64,000 nucleotides of DNA from Streptomyces composti. GTDB lineage: Bacteria; Actinomycetota; Actinomycetes; Streptomycetales; Streptomycetaceae. The stretch lies in NCBI RefSeq assembly GCF_012034205.1, contig NZ_JAATEM010000010.1, positions 1-64,000 on the forward strand, given 5' to 3'. Of this stretch, positions 56,427-64,000 are shown in pieces (positions within the stretch are counted from its first letter, which is position 1; each line of letters opens with the position of its first letter). The notes beneath the pieces were generated by a model. That model was not told the origin of the DNA. It did not search any database and worked only from the letters and a program-made list of their open reading frames with translations. Made by a program: the position numbers and the translations under genes.

Positions 56427-56908
56427 GCGCAGCGGCCCCGGAGCACGCGGGGGACCGAGGGCGGCAGGAGCTGCTCAGCCGCGCTGCGCTCGGCGTCTTC
56501 CGGCTCAACGGCCAGTTCCTGCAGCTGGCCGAGGAGCTGGCCCGTCCGGCCGGCCTCACCGCGGCCCGCTGGCAGGTGCTCGGCGCGGTCCTCGGCGAGC
56601 CGCTGCCGGTGGCGGGCATCGCCCGCGTCATGGGCATCACCCGGCAGAGCGTCCAGCGCATCGCCGACCTGCTGGTCGGGCAGGGCCTCGCCGAGTACCG
56701 CCCCAACCCGGCCCACCGCCGCGCCAAACTCCTCGCGCCCACCGAGGAGGGGCGGGCCGCGATCGCCCGCATCGACCCCGGGCACGCGGCCTTCGCCGAG
56801 CGGCTGGCGCACGCGTACGGGGAGGCGGACCTGGCCGGTGCGGTGGCGGCCCTGGAACGCCTGTCCGAGGTCCTCGACCGCCTGGACGGGCCCGTTACGG
56901 AACCGTAG
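56423..56908 (+). CDS. MarR-family transcriptional regulator
   Basis: The 161-aa winged-helix protein has PVAGIARVMGITRQSVQRIA as recognition region and LAEYRPNPAHRRAKLLAPT as the wing. It starts at GTG 56423 inside the DJ-1 stop. The two palindromes in the operon promoter make autorepression likely, relieved by a small phenolic or oxidative signal as in other MarR/DJ-1 pairs (inference). Confidence 0.92.
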   Translation: MSAAAPEHAGDRGRQELLSRAALGVFRLNGQFLQLAEELARPAGLTAARWQVLGAVLGEPLPVAGIARVMGITRQSVQRIADLLVGQGLAEYRPNPAHRRAKLLAPTEEGRAAIARIDPGHAAFAERLAHAYGEADLAGAVAALERLSEVLDRLDGPVTEP

Positions 56909-56984
56909 GCACAGCCGGCTCACCCCGCACCGGCCCGGCACTATCCTCGGCTTGTTGCTCACTTGGGGGGAAGGCGGCGCAGCG

Positions 56985-58889
<1,905 letters not shown>

Positions 58890-58992
58890 CCCCGGCCCGG
58901 GCTCGCCCTGGACCGTCTCCGGCTCCCGGACCGGCCCGGGCTCCGGTTCCCGGATCGGCCCGTGCCCGGTCCCCGGCCCGGAGCAGGAAGGG

Positions 58993-59778
58993 CTACCTCG
59001 GCTCCGGCGGGCGCTGTCTCGGCATGTTCGGGCGCGGCTGGTGTCCCGGAGGCGAGGGGATGCGCCCGTTGGGTGACGCGCCCTGCTCCTGCCGGGCGCC
59101 GTTCGCCACCGCCGTGTGCACGCTCAGCGGCGCGGTCCCGGTGCGGAACTCCACCATCCAGTCCGCCGTCTCGACCCGCACCAGCTCCGTGATGTCCTCC
59201 GAGAAGCGGCGCAGCACGTTCAGGCACCGCTCCGCCGCCTCGCCGGCCGTGCCCTCCGCGGGGCCCAGAACCTCCCGGACACACTCCGACGCCCAGTCGA
59301 ACTGCAGCGCCTGCAACCGCCGCTGCACCGCCTGCGCGGTGGCCACGTCCCGCATCCAGCCGGACGTCACCCCGAAGAACCGGTCCCCGGCCACGCATGC
59401 CGCGCCCAGCAGCAGCGCCAGATAGCCCCAGGGCGCGACCCCGCTCACCGCCCCGGCCAGATCCAGCAGCGGCAGCGCCGCCCCGGTCACCACGCCCGCC
59501 GCCGCGCCGACCCGCAGCGCCCGGGCGCACCGGCGCTTCCGGACCCGGTCGGCGAGATACCAGGCGGCCGTCTCCAGCGCGCCCCGCTCCACCCACCGGT
59601 ACAGCTCGTCCAGCCGGGCCGCGGGCTCGCCCCAGTCCCCGAGCGGGAACACCCGGCCGCCGAGGTCTCCCGGCCCCGCCTGCCCCGGCCGCCGCAGCCA
59701 GGCCGACGCCCCCTCGCCGCGCAGCTCGCCCCGCCCGTTCTGAGGCCGACCCTCGGGCTGCATCTCCGGCTGACCCAC
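58993..59778 (-). CDS. SLATT-like two-helix membrane protein
   Basis: The 261-aa protein has a Gly/Arg-rich start, two closely spaced membrane helices (AGVVTGAALPLLDLAGAVSG and VAPWGYLALLLGAACVAG), a helical segment (AVQRRLQALQFDWASECVRE) and a disordered Pro-rich tail. This plan fits SLATT (DUF4231-like) proteins, predicted pore-forming effectors in nucleotide-signalled conflict systems, but no nucleotidyltransferase or SLOG gene is adjacent. GTG 59778 has AGGGAG six bases upstream; ATG 59763 is an alternative. Confidence 0.6.
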   Translation of the reverse strand: MGQPEMQPEGRPQNGRGELRGEGASAWLRRPGQAGPGDLGGRVFPLGDWGEPAARLDELYRWVERGALETAAWYLADRVRKRRCARALRVGAAAGVVTGAALPLLDLAGAVSGVAPWGYLALLLGAACVAGDRFFGVTSGWMRDVATAQAVQRRLQALQFDWASECVREVLGPAEGTAGEAAERCLNVLRRFSEDITELVRVETADWMVEFRTGTAPLSVHTAVANGARQEQGASPNGRIPSPPGHQPRPNMPRQRPPEPR

Positions 59779-60099
59779 CCGGTACTCCCTAACTGACCGC
59801 GACTACGTGACTGACCCCGACCGATCCGACTGCTGCTCCCCGACCGCCCCCGGCCGGCCCGTACCGTTCACTCCACGCACCCGGCTGGTGACACCCGGTG
59901 CCGGTGTGGCGGACCCTTGATACCGCCCAAAGGGGTGGGCGCGCCGGTGTTTCTGCCGCTTTTCCGCCCGTACGGGGGCCTTGATCAGGTATAGGGTCCC
60001 GGCGCGGCTCACTCGAAAGAGTGCTGGGGCGACGCCCGCTGCGACCACGTAGGCTCGTGCCGAACGGGAAAAACGCCCGATGGACGATGGGAGCTGATC
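59779..60099. other. Divergent region upstream of ybaB
   Basis: This 321-bp gap has a -10-like TAGGCT (60050-60055) for ybaB, about 45 bp before its start, a small hairpin CACTC-GAAAG-AGTG near 60010, and AT-richer TATAGGGT near 59991. I see no gene in it. Confidence 0.6.
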
Positions 60100-60441
60100 G
60101 TGATCCCCGGTGGTGGCCAGCCCAACATGCAGCAGTTGCTCCAGCAGGCCCAGAAGATGCAGCAGGACCTGGCCAAGGCGCAGGAGGAACTGGCCGGCAC
60201 GGAGGTCGAGGGGCAGGCCGGCGGCGGTCTGGTGAAGGCGACCGTCACCGGCTCGGGAGAGCTGCGCGCGCTGAAGATCGACCCGAAGGCGGTGGACCCG
60301 GAGGACACCGAGACCCTCGCCGACCTGGTCGTCGCGGCGGTCCACGCGGCCAACGAGAACGCCCAGGAGCTGCAGCAGCAGAAGCTCGGCCCGCTCGCGC
60401 AGGGCCTGGGCGGGGGCGGCATTCCCGGTCTGCCGTTCTGA
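60100..60441 (+). CDS. YbaB/EbfC nucleoid-associated protein
   Basis: This 113-aa DNA-binding protein has a long helix ([20 protein letters not shown]) and a central beta-sheet ([19 protein letters not shown]), the YbaB dimer fold. It ends in a Gly-rich tail. GTG 60100 has GGGAG upstream. It lies immediately before recR, a pairing conserved across bacteria, and may aid recombination or nucleoid structure. Confidence 0.95.
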   Translation: MIPGGGQPNMQQLLQQAQKMQQDLAKAQEELAGTEVEGQAGGGLVKATVTGSGELRALKIDPKAVDPEDTETLADLVVAAVHAANENAQELQQQKLGPLAQGLGGGGIPGLPF

Positions 60442-60517
60442 GTCGTTCTGCCTTTCTCAGACCGGCCGAGCCCTCTACCGTACGTAGTGAAGGAACCCCA
60501 GGAAGGACGGCAGTCCG

Positions 60518-61117
60518 TTGTACGAAGGCGTCGTGCAGGACCTCATCGACGAGCTCGGGCGGCTGCCCGGCGTGGGTCCGAAGAGCGCCCAGCGGATCGC
60601 CTTCCACATCCTTCAGGCGGAGCCGGCCGACGTACGGCGCCTCGCGCACGCGCTCATGGAAGTGAAGGCCAAGGTCCGCTTCTGCGCGGTCTGCGGGAAC
60701 GTGGCGCAGGAGGAGCAGTGCGGCATCTGCCGCGACACCCGCCGCGACCCGGCCGTCATCTGTGTCGTGGAGGAGCCGAAGGACGTCGTCGCGATCGAGC
60801 GCACCCGTGAGTTCCGGGGCCGCTACCACGTCCTCGGCGGCGCGATCAGCCCGATCGACGGAGTGGGCCCCGACGACCTGCGGATCCGCGAGCTTCTGGC
60901 CCGGCTGGCCGACGGCACGGTCAACGAGCTGATCCTGGCCACGGACCCGAATCTGGAGGGCGAGGCCACGGCCACCTACCTCGCCCGCATGATCAAGCCC
61001 ATGGGCCTGAAGGTCACCCGCCTGGCCAGCGGCCTCCCGGTGGGTGGCGACCTGGAATACGCGGACGAGGTCACCCTCGGCCGTGCCTTCGAGGGGAGAC
61101 GACTCCTAGATGTCTGA
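60518..61117 (+). CDS. recR: Recombination protein RecR
   Basis: The 199-aa DNA-repair clamp has an N-terminal helix-hairpin-helix ([20 protein letters not shown]), a zinc finger ([16 protein letters not shown]), a Toprim domain starting [17 protein letters not shown] and a C-terminal Walker-like part. It acts with RecO and RecF at gaps. The start is TTG 60518, with GGAAGGA 10 bases upstream. Its end overlaps the DUF5063 gene by 8 bp. Confidence 0.97.
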   Translation: MYEGVVQDLIDELGRLPGVGPKSAQRIAFHILQAEPADVRRLAHALMEVKAKVRFCAVCGNVAQEEQCGICRDTRRDPAVICVVEEPKDVVAIERTREFRGRYHVLGGAISPIDGVGPDDLRIRELLARLADGTVNELILATDPNLEGEATATYLARMIKPMGLKVTRLASGLPVGGDLEYADEVTLGRAFEGRRLLDV

Positions 61118-61769
61118 TGCCACGCTGCACGCGACGGACCAGAACCCGGACGACTTCGCGGTCCAGATCGCGGATCAGATCGAGAGCTTCCTGGTCGCCG
61201 TCACGGAGGTGGCGAAGGGCGACGAGCCGGACTCGGCCGTGCCCTTCCTCCTGCTGGAGGTCTCCCAGCTCCTCCTCGCCGGCGGCCGGCTGGGAGCGCA
61301 CGAGGACATCGTCCCCGACGAGCGCTACGAGCCCGACCCGGGCCCGGAGCCCGACGTGGACGAACTCCGCGAGAATTTGGCCCGCATGCTGGAGCCGGTC
61401 GACGTCTACTCCGAGGTCTTCGACCCCTACGAGCCCCGCAAGAAGCCCGTCCCGGCCCGCATCTCCGACGACCTGGCCGACGTCATCACCGACCTGCGCC
61501 ACGGCATGGCCCACTACCGCGCCGGCCGCACCACCGAGGCCCTGTGGTGGTGGCAGTTCTCCTACTTCTCCAACTGGGGCAGCACCGCGTCCGCCACCCT
61601 GCGCGCCCTGCAGTCCGTGGTGGCCCACGTCCGCCTCAACCAGCCCCTCGCCGAACTCGACGGCCTGGACACCGACCAGGACGTCGGCGACGACACCCTG
61701 GAGTTCGAGGCGGGCAAGGTCATGGCCCGCGAGATCGGCGAACCTCTGGGCATGCGCCCGGTCCAGTGA
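61110..61769 (+). CDS. DUF5063 family protein
   Basis: The 219-aa acidic, mainly helical protein matches DUF5063, found next to recR in actinomycetes: [40 protein letters not shown] and [20 protein letters not shown]. Its function is unknown; the conserved coupling with recR hints at DNA repair. ATG 61110 overlaps recR by 8 bp. Confidence 0.88.
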   Translation: MSDATLHATDQNPDDFAVQIADQIESFLVAVTEVAKGDEPDSAVPFLLLEVSQLLLAGGRLGAHEDIVPDERYEPDPGPEPDVDELRENLARMLEPVDVYSEVFDPYEPRKKPVPARISDDLADVITDLRHGMAHYRAGRTTEALWWWQFSYFSNWGSTASATLRALQSVVAHVRLNQPLAELDGLDTDQDVGDDTLEFEAGKVMAREIGEPLGMRPVQ

Positions 61770-61918
61770 CGCCGACGGGGCGCTCGCGGACCGCGGCCGA
61801 CCGTTCCCGCGTCCGCCTGGGCCGTCTTCCGCGCCGGACTCCGGCCCGGGACGTGAGGATGCAGGCCTGACCGACCCCGCGCGATCACCCTTCCCCCGGC
61901 GCCGTATCGTGGTGCGGC

Positions 61919-62788
61919 ATGTGGTCAGGGGAGCAGCCGGCGAAGAATGAGCACGCGTGGTGGGACATGCCCACGCGACCGTCCGGGCAGCCGGCCGGGC
62001 CCCCGCCGCCCCGGCGGAGCAACCGGGCGGCCACCTTCGCCGTCGTGGCGTCCGCCACCGTGGTCGTGGCGTGTGCGGCCGTCGCCGGCTACGTACTGCT
62101 GGGGGACGGCGAGGGAAGCGATCCGGGTCCCGCGCCCGCTCCGCCCACGCAGTCCGGGAGCCGGAGCCCGGCGGACTCCCGGGGCGAGGCCGGGCCGGAA
62201 CCCCTGGTCCGCGGCTGGAAGGTCGTGGTGAACCAGGACCGGGGCATCGTCTTCGACGTTCCGCCGGAGTGGGATCCGCAGTCCGCGGACTGGATCCGGT
62301 ACACGGCCGAGAACGACGACCCCGACGAGAAACCGCTCGTCGCCATGCGCGCCCCGGCGCATCTCAAAGAGAAGTGGTGCACCTCGGACGAGAACCGGGA
62401 CGGGTCGGTGGAGGACACCCCGCTGGCGAGCGTGGGCACCAGGGGGAACAGCGGCGCCGCCGACCCCCGTGAGGCCGCCTCGGAGGATTCCCGGGCCTGG
62501 GTGTACGGGGAGTACGCCCAGCCGGACCGCGGCAAGGTCGCATCAGGTCGCGCGGAGAACTTCACCACCCGGTCAGGACTTTCCGGGACGCTGGCCTCCG
62601 CCTATTCCACAGGTGTGAACAGCACGAAGAAGTGCGCCTCGGACGGCAAGGCGTGGACCTTCGCCTTCCGGGACTCCGAGGGCGAGGTCATGTCCGTTTC
62701 GCTGGTCGGTGCGGCGAAGGTGCCCGGAGAGGTCAGCGAGGCCACCGTGCGAAAGATCATGAGTACCGTGCGCCTGAAATCCGGCTGA
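61919..62788 (+). CDS. Single-pass membrane protein with extracellular domain
   Basis: The 289-aa protein has a Pro-rich cytoplasmic start, one membrane helix (about residues 40-60, TFAVVASATVVVACAAVAGY), a disordered linker and an extracellular alpha/beta domain beginning WKVVVNQDRGIVFDVPPEW with two cysteines. No function is known; similar PsbP-like outer domains occur in Streptomyces. ATG 61919 lies eight bases after TATCGT (61905-61910) with no ribosome site (leaderless). Confidence 0.78.
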   Translation: MWSGEQPAKNEHAWWDMPTRPSGQPAGPPPPRRSNRAATFAVVASATVVVACAAVAGYVLLGDGEGSDPGPAPAPPTQSGSRSPADSRGEAGPEPLVRGWKVVVNQDRGIVFDVPPEWDPQSADWIRYTAENDDPDEKPLVAMRAPAHLKEKWCTSDENRDGSVEDTPLASVGTRGNSGAADPREAASEDSRAWVYGEYAQPDRGKVASGRAENFTTRSGLSGTLASAYSTGVNSTKKCASDGKAWTFAFRDSEGEVMSVSLVGAAKVPGEVSEATVRKIMSTVRLKSG

Positions 62789-62830
62789 TCTCTCCGGACG
62801 GAGAGGGCAACGTCAGGCGCGTCAAGGCGT

Positions 62831-63136
62831 TCAGGGGTCCGACGGCGCTCCCGAGAAAACAGGATCGCCGGTTGCGGCATGCGGAGGCGGGATGATCGGC
62901 AGGCCGTCCTCAGGTTCCGACCATGTGGGCGTGGGATCGGAGGGGTGCGCGAACGGCCCGGCGTGGTGGTACATGAGCAGCATCACCACCCCCGCGACCA
63001 GCACGGATATGACGGTCAGGGCGCAGCCGACGGGGTTGCGCGGGTTGTACTCGTAGTTGCTCGTGCCCCACTTGCTGCGCCTGAACACGGGTTCGTCCTC
63101 GTCGAAGTACACAGGCGGGAGCGTATGCGTGCGCAT
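62831..63136 (-). CDS. Small single-pass membrane protein (101 aa)
   Basis: The sequence MRTHTLPPVYFDEDEPVF leads through a basic and aromatic stretch (RRSKWGTSNYEYNPRNPVG) to one membrane helix (CALTVISVLVAGVVMLLMYH) and a short Pro-rich tail. This resembles the SCO-type small membrane proteins common in streptomycetes, without known function. ATG 63136 is chosen since the upstream frame lacks gene-like features. It converges on the gene at 61919 and diverges from lysC. Confidence 0.68.
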   Translation of the reverse strand: MRTHTLPPVYFDEDEPVFRRSKWGTSNYEYNPRNPVGCALTVISVLVAGVVMLLMYHHAGPFAHPSDPTPTWSEPEDGLPIIPPPHAATGDPVFSGAPSDP

Positions 63137-63364
63137 CGGGCGCCCGTCCCGGGCCGCCTGCGCGACACGGTTTGTGTGACACAGGTCGCTTTTCCGAGTG
63201 GTCTTGGCCGCCCTGGGCATGAGCCCTGCTGCACGGGTGCCCGGATGTCTCACGATGCGATACCGCAAAGGGGAAATTCGGACGCTCGTTAGACTGACTG
63301 CCGACCGCGGCCTGCACACATGTGTACGGACCGTGGAAAACGACGGACTGAGCGAGGAGCGCAC

Positions 63365-64000
63365 GTGGGCCTTGTCGTGCAGAAGTACGGAGGCTCCTCC
63401 GTAGCCGATGCCGAAGGCATCAAGCGCGTCGCCAAGAGGATCGTGGAAGCCAAGAAGAACGGCCACCAGGTGGTCGCCGTGGTTTCCGCGATGGGCGACA
63501 CGACGGACGAGCTGATCGATCTCGCCGAGCAGGTTTCCCCGATGCCTGCCGGGCGCGAGCTCGACATGCTGCTGACCGCCGGAGAGCGGATCTCCATGGC
63601 ACTGCTGGCCATGGCGATCAAGAACCTGGGCCACAACGCCCAGAGCTTCACCGGCAGCCAGGCAGGTGTCATCACCGACTCGGTCCACAACAAAGCCCGC
63701 ATCATCGATGTCACGCCGGGCCGGATCCAGGCCTCGGTGGACGAGGGCAACATCGCCATCGTCGCCGGGTTCCAGGGCGTCAGCCAGGACACCAAGGACA
63801 TCACCACCCTCGGGCGGGGCGGGTCCGACACCACGGCCGTGGCGCTCGCCGCAGCGCTCGACGCCGAGGTGTGCGAGATCTACACCGACGTCGACGGTGT
63901 GTTCACCGCCGACCCGCGCGTGGTGAAGAAGGCCCGGAAGATCGACTGGATCTCGTTCGAGGACATGCTCGAACTGGCCGCCTCCGGGTCGAAGGTGCTG
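63365..64000 (+). CDS. lysC: Aspartokinase (5' part, continues past the window)
   Basis: The visible 212 residues form the kinase domain that phosphorylates aspartate, the first step to lysine, threonine and methionine. They carry [19 protein letters not shown] at the N-terminus, [17 protein letters not shown], and [23 protein letters not shown] 63365 has GAGGAG five bases upstream. A TAGACT box (63290-63295) gives a likely promoter and a leader of about 65 nt. Regulatory ACT domains lie beyond the window edge. Confidence 0.97.
   Translation, partial: MGLVVQKYGGSSVADAEGIKRVAKRIVEAKKNGHQVVAVVSAMGDTTDELIDLAEQVSPMPAGRELDMLLTAGERISMALLAMAIKNLGHNAQSFTGSQAGVITDSVHNKARIIDVTPGRIQASVDEGNIAIVAGFQGVSQDTKDITTLGRGGSDTTAVALAAALDAEVCEIYTDVDGVFTADPRVVKKARKIDWISFEDMLELAASGSKVL

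Noticed and set aside
63198..63404. Short plus-strand frame overlapping the lysC start
   Set aside because: It overlaps the promoter, leader and first codons of lysC and has no recognisable features.

Overview
The window is a chromosomal core segment from a Streptomyces (high-GC actinomycete). Support comes from very high third-position GC, frequent GTG/TTG starts, 4-bp ATGA/GTGA gene overlaps, many leaderless start codons, and a gene order typical of the genus: tRNA-Gly, dcd, dnaK-grpE-dnaJ-hspR, clpB, pyrE, fba, kynA-kynU, purA, ybaB-recR, lysC. I see no insertion sequence, prophage or CRISPR array. Names and functions come from motif recognition; no database search was run.

Layout. 1-5.6 kb: tRNA-Gly(CCC), a 53-aa zinc-ribbon-like protein, dcd with an overlapping phosphoribosyltransferase, a Yip1-type membrane protein and a large EtfD-like membrane Fe-S protein. 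5.9-11.7 kb: a WecA/MraY-like transferase whose C-terminal reading frame looks shifted, then the HspR-regulated chaperone operon with two HAIR operators. 12-13.2 kb: an orphan XylF-like sugar-binding lipoprotein. 13.8-19.4 kb: the most unusual region. Four paralogous LuxR/TrmB-like regulator genes lie head to tail with 4-bp overlaps, a fifth faces them, and a divergent unit encodes a 55-aa secreted peptide ending in NDTSWD plus a shrunken Rieske-like protein without cluster ligands. 20-27 kb: clpB under its own HAIR site, YbjN protein, aminotransferase, PP2C phosphatase, and a Cys/Gly-rich membrane protein followed by a 31-bp tandem repeat.

27-37 kb: DUF2617 protein and membrane spermidine synthase, CoxG-like protein, aldose epimerase, pyrE, fba, and a tryptophan-to-anthranilate module (kynA, kynU, formamidase-like hydrolase). 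37-45 kb: a DUF1023 hydrolase, an acyltransferase, two tandem NarL-type two-component systems (the first with a 29-bp repeat at the kinase/regulator junction) and a cytochrome P450. 45-50 kb: an ABC exporter with a divergent MarR/GbsR regulator sharing a palindrome, a degenerate diacylglycerol-kinase-like protein and purA. 51-52.5 kb is accessory: a frameshifted membrane gene, a small cationic protein and a 39-aa secreted peptide. 53-64 kb: GntR/aminotransferase, DJ-1/MarR with a double palindrome, a membrane Ser/Thr kinase, a SLATT-like protein, ybaB, recR, DUF5063 and the 5' part of lysC.

Functional themes are heat-shock proteostasis under HspR, nucleotide metabolism (dcd, pyrE, purA, PRT), tryptophan catabolism, and several compact regulator-plus-operator modules. 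The best candidate for an undescribed system is the LuxR array with its divergent secreted peptide and degenerate Rieske partner.
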